Positions 1 to 8,650 of a stretch of 64,000 nt of DNA are shown here, piece by piece. A model generated the notes under the pieces. The model saw nothing but the letters and a program-made list of their open reading frames with translations. It did not search any database and was not told the DNA's origin. The stretch is from contig NZ_CP089214.1 of the NCBI RefSeq assembly GCF_021183625.1, positions 2,542,001 to 2,606,000 of the forward strand. The letters run 5' to 3'. Source of the stretch: Nocardia asteroides. GTDB taxonomy: Bacteria > Actinomycetota > Actinomycetes > Mycobacteriales > Mycobacteriaceae. Both the position numbers and the translations under genes were made by a program. How positions within the stretch are numbered: the first letter of the stretch is position 1; every line of letters starts with the position of its first letter.

Positions 1-19
1 CGCCCCATAACGCCACAAC

Positions 20-2197
20 CTATTTTCTACCTGCAGTTTCAGGGGCGTTCGCCGGCTCGGCGGGAGTGGTATGGCGGCGCCGCGAGCGCACGATCGCGAG
101 CACGTCGGCGCCGTACTGCTCGAGCTTGCCGGCGCCGACGCCGGCGATGCTCGCCAGCGCGGCGTCGTCGGCGGGCAGCTGCTCGGCGATGGCGGTGAGC
201 GTGAGATCGGTGAAGACGGTGAACTCGCGCACCCGCATGGCCTCGGCCTTCTCCCCGCGCCAGTCCCGCAGCGCGCCGAGGAGCGCCTGGTCGAGCTCGG
301 CCGGGCAGCGCCTGCAGCGGCCGAGCATGGTGGCGTAGGTGCCGATCAGCGGCTTGGCGCAGACCCGGCAGAGCGGGCGCTCGGTGGAGCGCGCCGGCGC
401 CGCCGCCGCGGCGATCCGCGAGGCGGGCGATTCGTCGGGGACCAGGCCGTTGAGAAAGCGGGAGCGGCGGCGATTGCGCCTGCCGCCGGTGTTGCGGGCC
501 AGCGCCCACGACAGCCGCAGGTGCTCGCGGGCGCGGGTGACGCCGACGTAGAGCAGCCTGCGCTCCTCCTCCAGCTGGTGCTGGTCGGAGACCGCGCCGT
601 CGTCGCCGAGCACGTGCCCGATCGGCAGCGTGCCGTCGGTCAGCCCGACGAGGAAGACGGCGTCCCACTCCAGCCCCTTGGCGGCGTGCAGCGAGGCCAG
701 CGTGACGCCCTGCACGGTGGGCGGGTGCCTGGCCTCGGAGCGGGCGGCCAGCTCGCGGAGCAACCCGGCCGCGTCCAGCTCGGGATCGTGCGTGACCAGC
801 TCGTCGACCAGCCCGGCCAGCGCGGAGAGCCCGGACCAGCGCTCCCGCATGGTCGCCCCCGCCGGCTCCTCGGCGGTGAGCCCGATACCGGCCAGCTCGG
901 CCCTGGTCAGGGTGGCCAGTCCGGCTCCGCTGCGGGATTCCGCAGGCAGGTCGTCGCGCCCGAAGGCCCGGCGCAGCGCCGAGACGCCCTGCTTGATCTC
1001 GGCCCTGGCGAAGAACGCCTCGCCGCCGCGCACCTGGTAGGCGATGCCGAGCGCGCCGAGCGCCTCCTCGTACGCCGCGGACTGGGCGTTGATCCGGAAG
1101 AGCACCGCGATCTCGGCCGCCGGGGTACCCGCCGCGATCAGCCGCTCGATCTCCTTCGCCACCGCGGCGGCCTCGGCCGGGGCGTCGTCGTACTCGGCGA
1201 AGACCGGCTCCGGGCCGTCCGCGCGCTGGCCGATGAGCTGCAGCCTGGTGCCCGCGATCCGGCCGCGGGCGGCGCCGATCACCCGGTTCGCCAGCGACAC
1301 CACCTGCGGGGTCGAGCGGTAGTCGCGCTCCAGCCGGACCACGGTGGCCTCCGGGAAGCGCCGGGAGAAGTCGAGCAGGTAGCGCGGGCTGGCGCCGGTG
1401 AAGGAGTAGATGGTCTGGTTGGCGTCGCCGACGACGGTGAGGTCGTCGCGCTCGCCGAGCCAGGCGTCGAGCACCCGCTGCTGCAGCGGGGTGACGTCCT
1501 GGTACTCGTCCACCACGAAGCTGCGGTAGCGCTCGCGGAACTCGTGGGCCACCGACGGGTAGTCCTCCAGCGCGGCCGCGGTGTGCAGCAGCAGGTCGTC
1601 GAAATCGAGCAGCATGCCGTCGGCGGAGGACTTGGCGGTCTCGTAGGCGTCGTAGACCCTGGCCACCCGCAGCGCCTCGCGGGGGGTGTCGCGGCGGCGC
1701 TCGGCGACCGCGGCCGGGTAGTCCTCCGGCGCGATCAGCGAGGCCTTCGCCCACTCGATCTCGCTCAGCAGGTCGCGCACGCTCTCCACGTCCGAGGGCA
1801 GCCCCTCGGCGTGCGCGGCCTTCGCGACCAGCGGGAACTTGTTGTCGATGAGCCGCCACGGCACGTCGCCGACGATCTGCGGCCAGAAGTAGCGCAGCTG
1901 CCGCAGCGCGGCGGCGTGGAAGGTGCGGGCCTGCACCCGGCCCGCGTCGCCGCCGAGCCCGAGGCCGCGCAGCCGCCCGCGCAGCTCCCCCGCCGCCCGC
2001 GCGGTGAAGGTGACAGCGAGCACCTGGTCGGCCTTGACGTGCCCGGCCGAGACCAGGTGTGCGATCCGGTACGTGATGGTGCGGGTCTTGCCGGTGCCCG
2101 CGCCCGCGAGCACGCACAGCGGCCCGCGCGGCGCGCGCACGGCGGCGGCCTGCTCGGGGTCGAGCGCGGCGAGGTCGAAGGGGGGCACGGCTCCCAT
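20..2197 (-). CDS. uvrD2: ATP-dependent DNA helicase UvrD2
   Basis: Superfamily 1A 3'-5' DNA helicase of about 725 residues, acting in DNA repair. Seen: Walker A GAGTGKT at about residues 32-38, motif [15 protein letters not shown], late helicase motifs including [11 protein letters not shown], then a tetracysteine zinc-type segment (CRVC...CRRC) and a C-terminal HRDC-like domain. This HRDC plus tetracysteine layout is the known signature that separates mycobacterial UvrD2 from UvrD1. The start is the second of two adjacent ATGs (2200 and 2197). The reading frame stays open upstream, but that extension is Arg-rich and unlike the family. The gene is divergent from mycoredoxin, as in M. tuberculosis (Rv3198c/Rv3198A). 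Confidence 0.95.
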   Translation of the reverse strand: MGAVPPFDLAALDPEQAAAVRAPRGPLCVLAGAGTGKTRTITYRIAHLVSAGHVKADQVLAVTFTARAAGELRGRLRGLGLGGDAGRVQARTFHAAALRQLRYFWPQIVGDVPWRLIDNKFPLVAKAAHAEGLPSDVESVRDLLSEIEWAKASLIAPEDYPAAVAERRRDTPREALRVARVYDAYETAKSSADGMLLDFDDLLLHTAAALEDYPSVAHEFRERYRSFVVDEYQDVTPLQQRVLDAWLGERDDLTVVGDANQTIYSFTGASPRYLLDFSRRFPEATVVRLERDYRSTPQVVSLANRVIGAARGRIAGTRLQLIGQRADGPEPVFAEYDDAPAEAAAVAKEIERLIAAGTPAAEIAVLFRINAQSAAYEEALGALGIAYQVRGGEAFFARAEIKQGVSALRRAFGRDDLPAESRSGAGLATLTRAELAGIGLTAEEPAGATMRERWSGLSALAGLVDELVTHDPELDAAGLLRELAARSEARHPPTVQGVTLASLHAAKGLEWDAVFLVGLTDGTLPIGHVLGDDGAVSDQHQLEEERRLLYVGVTRAREHLRLSWALARNTGGRRNRRRSRFLNGLVPDESPASRIAAAAAPARSTERPLCRVCAKPLIGTYATMLGRCRRCPAELDQALLGALRDWRGEKAEAMRVREFTVFTDLTLTAIAEQLPADDAALASIAGVGAGKLEQYGADVLAIVRSRRRHTTPAEPANAPETAGRK

Positions 2198-2262
2198 CAT
2201 GGCAGTGCGCGCCGACAGGTCCCGGCGGGAACAGGTTCGGCCGCGGCGGCGTTGTTCCGGTC

Positions 2263-2523
2263 GTGAGTGACGCAACCCCGCAGCTGACCATGTACTCGAC
2301 CACCTGGTGCGGCTACTGCCGCAGGCTGAAGAAGCAGCTGGACGAGAACGGCATCACCTACGCCGAGGTCGACATCGAGCAGGATCCCGCCTCCGCCGAG
2401 TTCGTCGGCTCCGTCAACAACGGCAACCACGTGGTGCCGACGGTGAAGTTCGCCGACGGCTCCACCGCCACCAACCCGACGCTGGTCGACGTCAAGCGCA
2501 TCCTGGCGGGCATCTCCTCGTGA
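2263..2523 (+). CDS. mrx1: Mycoredoxin (Mrx1), glutaredoxin-like
   Basis: Small cytosolic thioredoxin-fold oxidoreductase of 86 residues that reduces mycothiol mixed disulfides in actinobacteria. Seen: the CGYC active site near residue 16, the TVP cis-proline loop (VVPTVKF) and the helix region ending in [11 protein letters not shown], all typical of Mrx1. The start is GTG; no internal Met gives a full-length protein. It is divergent from uvrD2 across a 65-bp spacer and convergent with nudC, whose stop lies one base beyond. The sequence is close to the known M. tuberculosis Mrx1 pattern ([20 protein letters not shown] region). Confidence 0.95.
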   Translation: MSDATPQLTMYSTTWCGYCRRLKKQLDENGITYAEVDIEQDPASAEFVGSVNNGNHVVPTVKFADGSTATNPTLVDVKRILAGISS

Positions 2524-2524
2524 A

Positions 2525-3424
2525 CTAGACGCCCGCCCACGACTCCACGATGGTGCGGGCGATCGAGATGCTGCTGGGCAGCAGCAGCCGGGAGCCGCTC
2601 TCCCGCGCGGACCAGTCGCCCTGCTCCAGGGCTTCCCTGACCTCCGCGCGGGTGAACCAGTGCGCCTCGGCGATCTCGCCGTCGGAGAAGACCAGCTCCT
2701 CCTCGGGGTCGCCGACGGCGGCGAAGCCGAGCATGAGCGAGCGCGGGAACGGCCACGGCTGGCTGCCCAGGTAGGTGATGTCGCGCACGTGCACGCCCAC
2801 CTCCTCCAGCATCTCCCGCTCGACGCAGCGCTCCAGCGACTCGCCCGCCTCGACGAAGCCGGCGAGCAGCGAGAACAGGGTGGGCGGCCAGCTGTGCTGG
2901 CGGGCGAGCAGCACCCGGTCGCCGCCGTCGTGGATCAGGCAGATCACCGCGGGGTCGATGCGCGGGAACTCCTCGTGCCCGGCCTCGGTGGTCCGGGACC
3001 AGCCGCCCCTGCTCGTCGCCGTCGTCGCGCCGTCGGCGCCGCTGAAGCCGGCCTTGTCGTGCCAGTTCAGCAGGGCCATGGCCGCGGTGAGGATGCCCGC
3101 GGTGTAGTCGTCCAGGTCGCCGGCGAGGGCGCGCAGGTCGGTGAGGTCGCCGGTGAGCTCGGGCTCCCGGATCGCCCAGAGGTGCCTGCCGTCGGGGTCG
3201 GTGCCGAGGAAGACCGCGTTCGGGCTCGGCTCGGCCGAGTAGTCGACGGCGGGCTCGAGCACCAGCGCGCCCGCGGTGCGGCGGAACCGGCCGCGCCGAT
3301 CGACGTGCAGCAGCAGCGCCCGGGCCCAGCCCTCCTTCAGCGCCTGCTCATCGGCCCTGATGTGCTCGGCCCGATCGATCGTGGAACGCGACAGCAGCGG
3401 AACATCCTTGAGCGTGAAAGACAC
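2525..3424 (-). CDS. nudC: NAD+/NADH pyrophosphatase NudC
   Basis: Nudix hydrolase of 299 residues that cleaves NADH to NMNH and AMP; the family also removes NAD caps from RNA. Seen: an intact Nudix box at about 189-211 (GFVEAGES...REMLEEVGV) and the NADH-specificity motif SQPWPFPRS at about 221-229. The zinc ribbon that usually precedes the Nudix domain is degenerate: the stretch at about 127-150 has no cysteine, although the family normally has four there. The start is GTG with TAGGCT six bases upstream, consistent with a leaderless message. It lies 20 bp downstream of the K+ channel gene on the same strand. Confidence 0.93.
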   Translation of the reverse strand: MSFTLKDVPLLSRSTIDRAEHIRADEQALKEGWARALLLHVDRRGRFRRTAGALVLEPAVDYSAEPSPNAVFLGTDPDGRHLWAIREPELTGDLTDLRALAGDLDDYTAGILTAAMALLNWHDKAGFSGADGATTATSRGGWSRTTEAGHEEFPRIDPAVICLIHDGGDRVLLARQHSWPPTLFSLLAGFVEAGESLERCVEREMLEEVGVHVRDITYLGSQPWPFPRSLMLGFAAVGDPEEELVFSDGEIAEAHWFTRAEVREALEQGDWSARESGSRLLLPSSISIARTIVESWAGV

Positions 3425-3444
3425 GCGTCGAGCCTAGCGTGCGG

Positions 3445-4566
3445 CTATTTCGCGACGCGTTTGATGTAGAGCAGCTTGTCGCCGGTCTCGATCGCGTCCA
3501 CCTCGGGCTCGCCCACCCGGATCAGGTCGCCACCGCGCACGACACCGAGCACGATGTCGCTGAGGTGCCGCGGCGAGCCGCCCACCTCGGAGAGCTCCAC
3601 CTCGCGCTCGGCCACCGCGAAGCCGTGCTCCGGGGTGAGCAGGTCCTCCATCATCTCCACCACCGACGGGGTGGTGGTCGCGATGCCGAGCAGCCTGCCC
3701 GCGGTCTCCGAGGAGACGACCACCGAGTCGGCGCCGGACTGCCGCAGCAGGTGGATGTTCTCCGCCTCGCGGATGGCGACGACGATCTTGGCCTTCTTGT
3801 TCAGCTCGCGGGCGGTCAGCGTGACCAGCACCGCGGTGTCGTCACGGTTGGTGGCGACCACCACTGAGCTGGCGTTCTGCAGCCCGGCCAGGCGCAGCAC
3901 GTCGGACTGGGTGGCCGAGCCGTGCACGGTGACCAGCCCGGCGTTGGCGGCGGCCTCCAGCGCGGTCAGGTCGGTGTCGACCACGACGATGTCGCCGGGC
4001 TGGACGTTGTCGCCGAGCATGGCGTCGATCGCCGTGCGGCCCTTGGTGCCGTAGCCGACGACGACGGTGTGGTTGCGCACGCGGTGCCTCCAACGCTGGA
4101 TCTTGAACGCCTGCCGGGACCGCTCGGTCAGCACGCCGAGGGTGGTGCCGACCAGCACGATGAGGAAGAGGACCCGCAGCGGGGTGATGACGATGATGTT
4201 GACCAGCCTGGCCTCCGGCGAGATCGGGGCGATGTCGCCGTAGCCGGTGGTCGAGAGCGAGACGGTGGCGTAGTAGAACGCGTCGAGGAAGGAGAGCTCG
4301 TCGCCGGAGTTGTCGCGGTAGCCGTCCCGGCCGAGCCAGACCACGAAGGCGGCGAAGAAGAGCAGGAAGACCGCGAACAGCACCCGGCGGGTGAGCGAGA
4401 TCCACGGGCTGCTCTGGATCTCCGGGATGCGCAGCACGCCGACGAGCGCGAAATCCGGGCGCCCGGTCAGCCCGACGGCACGCGGCCGCAATCGCAGATC
4501 GGCGAAGACCCGCCCGCTTCGTTCGCCGGGCCGATCCTCGCGGAGCCCAGCATCTTCCTCCGGCAC
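3445..4566 (-). CDS. Two-TM potassium channel with RCK/TrkA-N domain
   Basis: Integral membrane ion channel subunit of 373 residues. Seen in order: a cytosolic N-terminus, TM1 at about 61-80, a pore loop with the K+ selectivity filter TTGYGD at about 106-111, TM2 at about 120-145, then a Rossmann RCK-N domain starting with VVVGYGTKGR and an RCK-C-like tail. The organisation is that of MthK-type channels gated by ligands bound to the RCK ring; which ligand cannot be read from sequence. It matches the position of Rv3200c, upstream of nudC. Start GTG; a TAGGCT hexamer lies eight bases upstream. Confidence 0.9.
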   Translation of the reverse strand: MPEEDAGLREDRPGERSGRVFADLRLRPRAVGLTGRPDFALVGVLRIPEIQSSPWISLTRRVLFAVFLLFFAAFVVWLGRDGYRDNSGDELSFLDAFYYATVSLSTTGYGDIAPISPEARLVNIIVITPLRVLFLIVLVGTTLGVLTERSRQAFKIQRWRHRVRNHTVVVGYGTKGRTAIDAMLGDNVQPGDIVVVDTDLTALEAAANAGLVTVHGSATQSDVLRLAGLQNASSVVVATNRDDTAVLVTLTARELNKKAKIVVAIREAENIHLLRQSGADSVVVSSETAGRLLGIATTTPSVVEMMEDLLTPEHGFAVAEREVELSEVGGSPRHLSDIVLGVVRGGDLIRVGEPEVDAIETGDKLLYIKRVAK

Positions 4567-4641
4567 AGGACGGCAGCCTAACCGATGCCGGGGACGGCGG
4601 CGGGGCTCGACGCGAACGGGGGGCGAATGTCAGGGTGAACC

Positions 4642-5037
4642 ATGGCAACCACCACCGACCCCGCCCGCCGTCCCGCGCTGCTGCTCGCAGGCGGGCTGGC
4701 CGGCGCGGGCGTGATGCACTTCGTCACCCCCAAGTTCTTCGACTCGATCGTGCCGCCCGCGCTGCCGGGGCAGGCGCGCACCTACACCTACGCCTCCGGG
4801 GTCGCCGAGCTCGCCGTGGCAGGCACCCTGCTGGTACCGCGGAGCAGGGGGCTCGGCGGCAAGCTCGCCGCGCTGCTCTTCCTCGCGGTGTTCCCGGCGA
4901 ATGTGCAGATGGCGGTGGACGTGGTGACGAATCCCAAGGCGTCGCCGCTGTTCAAGCTGGGCTCGATCCTGCGGCTGCCGCTGCAGATTCCGATGATCAC
5001 GACCGCGCTCTCGGTGAGCCGCAAGGCACGGGGCTGA
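4642..5037 (+). CDS. DoxX-like small membrane protein
   Basis: 131-residue hydrophobic protein with three to four predicted membrane helices, at about 14-30, 49-66, 72-92 and 108-124. Segments such as GVMHFVTPKFFDSIVPPALPG and ASGVAELAVAG resemble the DoxX-like family, membrane proteins of largely unknown biochemical role, sometimes linked to redox or thiosulfate metabolism. The start ATG follows AGGGTGAACC. It is divergent from the K+ channel gene and convergent with adnB. The specific substrate or partner is unknown. Confidence 0.75.
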   Translation: MATTTDPARRPALLLAGGLAGAGVMHFVTPKFFDSIVPPALPGQARTYTYASGVAELAVAGTLLVPRSRGLGGKLAALLFLAVFPANVQMAVDVVTNPKASPLFKLGSILRLPLQIPMITTALSVSRKARG

Positions 5038-5161
5038 GTTCTCCTCCCGGCCGGGAGGCGCGCGCTTCGCGGCGGATCGCCGCACCGGCGAGGGGCGCCG
5101 CCGGGCCGCGGTCCGATCACCGCTCGGCTCCCGCACGGCAGGCACCTCTTGCGCCGTGGCC

Positions 5162-8100
5162 TCAGCCCTCCGGGTCCTCGTCGATCCGGTCGCCCGCGTT
5201 GCCGACCGTTTCCGCCTCGCGGGCGGGCGCGGCGGCGCGGACGAGTTCGGCGAGCTCTTCCGGGCCCGCCAGGCCGGTGGGGGCGACGGTGCGGCCGGTG
5301 CGGACGTAGTAGAAGGCGGCGGTGACCTTGTCGAGCAGCTCGGCCTCGGTGGCGCCGGTGCGCCCGGCCATGAGCCGGGCCCAGGCGACGCGGTAGACCG
5401 CGAGCTGCATCGCCAGCGCGGGCTCGTCGGCGTTGTCCGGCTCGGCGCCGGTCTTCCAGTCGACGACGGTCCAGCCGTCCGCGTCGGCGAAGACGGCGTC
5501 CATCCGGCCGCGGACGACGGTGCCCGCGATGGTGGTCTCGAAGGGGATCTCGACGTCGATCGGGGAGCGGTTGGCCCAGGCCGAGCCGAGGAAGCGCTCC
5601 TGCATGCGGGCGAGTTCGGCATCGCCACCCTCAGCGCCCGCGTCCGCCGCGCCGGGCAGATCGTCCAGGCCGGGGAGCTGGTCGGCGGCGAACCAGCGCT
5701 GCACCCAGGCGTGGAAGGCGGTGCCGCGGCGCGCCATCGGGTTCGGCGGGTACGGCAGCGGTCTGCGCAGCCGGGCCGCCAGCGCGGCCGGGTCGGCGCG
5801 CAGGTCGACAAGGGCGGTGGCCGGAATCCGGCCGGGCAGCTCGACCTCCCGCTCCCCCGTCGCCCGCTCGGCGGCGATCTCGGCGAGCAGCGCGTCCACG
5901 TCATCGGCCCAGCCGTCCGGGTCGGGTTCGGTGTCGGACCCCGCTGCCACACTGGGGTCGTCCGGGCTCGACGACCCAGGGGGGACGGCATGATCGGAAT
6001 CTTCGGCGCGCAGGCGGGCGAGTGCGTTCCGCACCCGCTCGGCCCCGCCGGTCACCGCGGCGCGCCGGTGCCCGAGCGGGTCGCGCGGCCAATCGGCGCC
6101 GATCGGCTCGTCGGTGAGCGGGTTCTCCGCGCCGTCCGGCGGCGGGTCGGCCCACTGCGCCTGCTCCAGCAGGCCGTCTGCCGCCTCGCCCGCCGCCCGC
6201 AGCTCGAGCAGGAAGTCCGACGGGCCCTTCGGTTTCGAGCCGGTCTCCGCCCACCAGAAGCCGGAGACCAGCAGCACCCGCTCGGTGCGGGTGAGCGCCA
6301 CGTAGAAGAGCCGCCGCTCCTCCTCGAGCCGGCGGGCGCCGAGCGCCTCCCTGTGCTCGGCGATGGCCCGATCCAGGTCGGCGCGGTCGCCGAGGTCGAG
6401 CAGGTCGAGCACCGGGACGCCGTCCACCGACTCCGCGGAGGCCCGGTCGCCGCGCAGCGCGGTCGGCAGCTCGGCGGGGGCGCCGAGCCAGGTCGAGGAG
6501 CCGGTGCCGGAGGGGAAGACGCCCGCCGCGACGTGCGGCACCGCGACCACCTCCCACTCCAGCCCCTTGGCGGCGTGCACGGTGAGGATCTGCACCCGGT
6601 CCTTGGCGACCTCGATCTCGCCGGGCTCCAGCCCGTTCTCCACCGACTCGGCCGCGGTGAGGAAGGCGAGCAGCCCGGCCAGCGTGGCATCGGAGTCGGC
6701 GGCGTAGCCGGAGACCACGTCGGCGAAGGCGTCCAGGTGCTCGCGGCCCGCGCCCGCGCCGAGCATGGCCCGCCTGGCCTGGGTCTCCACCGCGACGCCG
6801 ATGGTCCGCTCGACGTCGGCGACCAGTTCGGTGAGCGGCTGCCCGGCCCGCTCGCGCAGCGCCGCCAGTTCCCGTGCGAGCGCGGCGATCCTGGCGTACC
6901 CCTGCTCCGAGTAGTTGGTCGCCGGGCCTGGGTCGGCGACGGCGTCGGCCAGCCCGGCCTGCTCGGCCGGCTCCGGCGCCACGTCGCGCAGCGCCGCGGC
7001 GAGCCCGGCGGCGTCGGTGATGTCGCCCCCGGCCTCGCCCTGGCGGCGGGCAATGGAGAGTTCGCGGGCGCGCCTGGCCAGCGCGGCGACATCGGCGATG
7101 CCGAGCTGCCAGCGGGCGCCGGTGAGCACCCGCAGCGCGGCGCTGCCCGCGCCCGGCTCCGCGATCAGCCGCAGGGTGGCGACCACATCGGCGACCTCGG
7201 GGGCGGCGAGCAGCCCGCCGAGCCCGACGATCTCCACCGGCAGGTCCCGCTCGCGCAGCGCCTCGGCCAGCGGGGCGGCGTCGGCGTTGCGGCGTACCAG
7301 CACCGCCGAGGTCGGCGGCGGCTCGCCTGCCGCGCGCTTGGCCCGCCACTCCGCGGCCACCCGCTCCGCGACCCAGTCCCGCTCGGCGGTGACGGTGTCG
7401 GTGAGCGCGAGCGCCACCGTGCCCGGCCCGGCGTGCGGGGCGGCGCGCAGCTGCGCAACGGTGACGCCGCCCGCGTCGATCGCCGCGCGCCGCAGCGGCT
7501 CCGAGATCAGGTTGGCCAGCACCAGCGGCTCCGGCGGGTTGCGCCAGCTGGTGAGCAGCGAGAGCGTCGGAGCGGGCACGCCGGGCGCGGCGGGGAAGTC
7601 GGTGGTGAAGCGCGGCAGGTTGGCCGCGGAGGCGCCGCGCCAGCCGTAGATGGACTGCATGGGGTCGCCGACCGCGGTCACCGCGAGCGGGAGCCGGTCC
7701 GCTTCCCGCTGCGGGCCGTCGCCGCCGAAGAGCGCCGCGAGCAGGATGCGCTGGGCGTGGCCCGTGTCCTGGTACTCGTCGAGCAGCACCAGCCGGAAGC
7801 GGTCGCGCTCGGCGGCGCCCACCTCGGGGTGCTCGGCGGCGAGCCGGGCGGCGAGCGACATCTGCGAGCCGAAGTCCAGCGCGCCGCGCTTGCGCAGCGC
7901 CTCGGCGAGCCTGCGCACCAGCGGAAGCAGCGCGACCCGTTCGCGCTGCGCGCCGACGATGTCCTGCAGGCTCTTGCTCGGCCCGCCGCGCTGCCGCGGC
8001 CCCGCCGGCAGCGTGAACACCAGCTTCTCCAGCTCGGTGTGCGCCTCGGCCAGCTGCTCCGGCTCCACCAGGTGCTCGGCGAGCTGGCCGCTCAGCGCGA

Positions 8101-8650
8101 GCACCGCCTCGGTCACCGAGACCGGGGTGCGGTCGGTGTCCAGCTCGCCCTCCCAGCTCCGCACCACCTGGTGCGCGAGCTGCCAGAGCTGGGTCTCGGT
8201 GAGCAGGGTGGCGGACGGCTCGACCGGGAGCAGCAGGCCGTGCTCGGTGAGCAGCCTGCCCGCGTACGAGTGGTAGGTGCTGATCTCCGGCTCCGCGCCG
8301 GCCAGCAGGGTGCGCAGCTCGCCGCCGGGGTCGAGGTCGCGGAGCAGGGGTGCGCCTGCCAGCCGGGCCAGCCGGGTGCGGATCCTGGCGGTGAGCTGCT
8401 GCGCGGCCTTGCGGGTGAAGGTCAGGCCGAGCACCTGGTCGGGGGCGACGAGGTGGTTGGCGACCATCCAGACCACCCGGGCGGCCATGGTCTCGGTCTT
8501 GCCCGCGCCTGCCCCCGCGACCACGAGGGCGGGGCCGGGCGGGGCCGCGATCACCGCCGCCTGCTCGTCGGTCGGCGGGGGGAGGCCGAGTGCGTCGGCC
8601 AGTGCGTGCGGGGTCACGGCCGGGCCGGGGTACGCGCCTGCGGCGCTCAC
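5162..8650 (-). CDS. adnB: AdnB: UvrD-like helicase with RecB-type nuclease domain
   Basis: Lead-motor subunit (about 1162 residues) of the AdnAB helicase-nuclease, the actinobacterial RecBCD/AddAB counterpart that resects double-strand breaks. Seen: Walker A GAGAGKT at about 46-52, motif II LLDEYQDTGHAQ, and at the C-terminus the RecB nuclease motifs GTAFHAWVQ, GRMDAVF, VVDWKTG and QLAVYR. The GTG start at 8650 overlaps the adnA stop by four bases, so the two are translationally coupled. The much longer open frame continuing upstream is adnA read out of frame. Slightly longer than the mycobacterial protein (about 1100 residues). Confidence 0.93.
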   Translation of the reverse strand: MSAAGAYPGPAVTPHALADALGLPPPTDEQAAVIAAPPGPALVVAGAGAGKTETMAARVVWMVANHLVAPDQVLGLTFTRKAAQQLTARIRTRLARLAGAPLLRDLDPGGELRTLLAGAEPEISTYHSYAGRLLTEHGLLLPVEPSATLLTETQLWQLAHQVVRSWEGELDTDRTPVSVTEAVLALSGQLAEHLVEPEQLAEAHTELEKLVFTLPAGPRQRGGPSKSLQDIVGAQRERVALLPLVRRLAEALRKRGALDFGSQMSLAARLAAEHPEVGAAERDRFRLVLLDEYQDTGHAQRILLAALFGGDGPQREADRLPLAVTAVGDPMQSIYGWRGASAANLPRFTTDFPAAPGVPAPTLSLLTSWRNPPEPLVLANLISEPLRRAAIDAGGVTVAQLRAAPHAGPGTVALALTDTVTAERDWVAERVAAEWRAKRAAGEPPPTSAVLVRRNADAAPLAEALRERDLPVEIVGLGGLLAAPEVADVVATLRLIAEPGAGSAALRVLTGARWQLGIADVAALARRARELSIARRQGEAGGDITDAAGLAAALRDVAPEPAEQAGLADAVADPGPATNYSEQGYARIAALARELAALRERAGQPLTELVADVERTIGVAVETQARRAMLGAGAGREHLDAFADVVSGYAADSDATLAGLLAFLTAAESVENGLEPGEIEVAKDRVQILTVHAAKGLEWEVVAVPHVAAGVFPSGTGSSTWLGAPAELPTALRGDRASAESVDGVPVLDLLDLGDRADLDRAIAEHREALGARRLEEERRLFYVALTRTERVLLVSGFWWAETGSKPKGPSDFLLELRAAGEAADGLLEQAQWADPPPDGAENPLTDEPIGADWPRDPLGHRRAAVTGGAERVRNALARLRAEDSDHAVPPGSSSPDDPSVAAGSDTEPDPDGWADDVDALLAEIAAERATGEREVELPGRIPATALVDLRADPAALAARLRRPLPYPPNPMARRGTAFHAWVQRWFAADQLPGLDDLPGAADAGAEGGDAELARMQERFLGSAWANRSPIDVEIPFETTIAGTVVRGRMDAVFADADGWTVVDWKTGAEPDNADEPALAMQLAVYRVAWARLMAGRTGATEAELLDKVTAAFYYVRTGRTVAPTGLAGPEELAELVRAAAPAREAETVGNAGDRIDEDPEG

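Noticed and set aside
5043..5058. Perfect 16-bp palindrome CCTCCCGGCCGGGAGG after the DoxX-like gene
   Set aside because: It has no loop and no T-run, so a hairpin terminator is unlikely; its composition is common in this GC-rich DNA. Kept only as a note.
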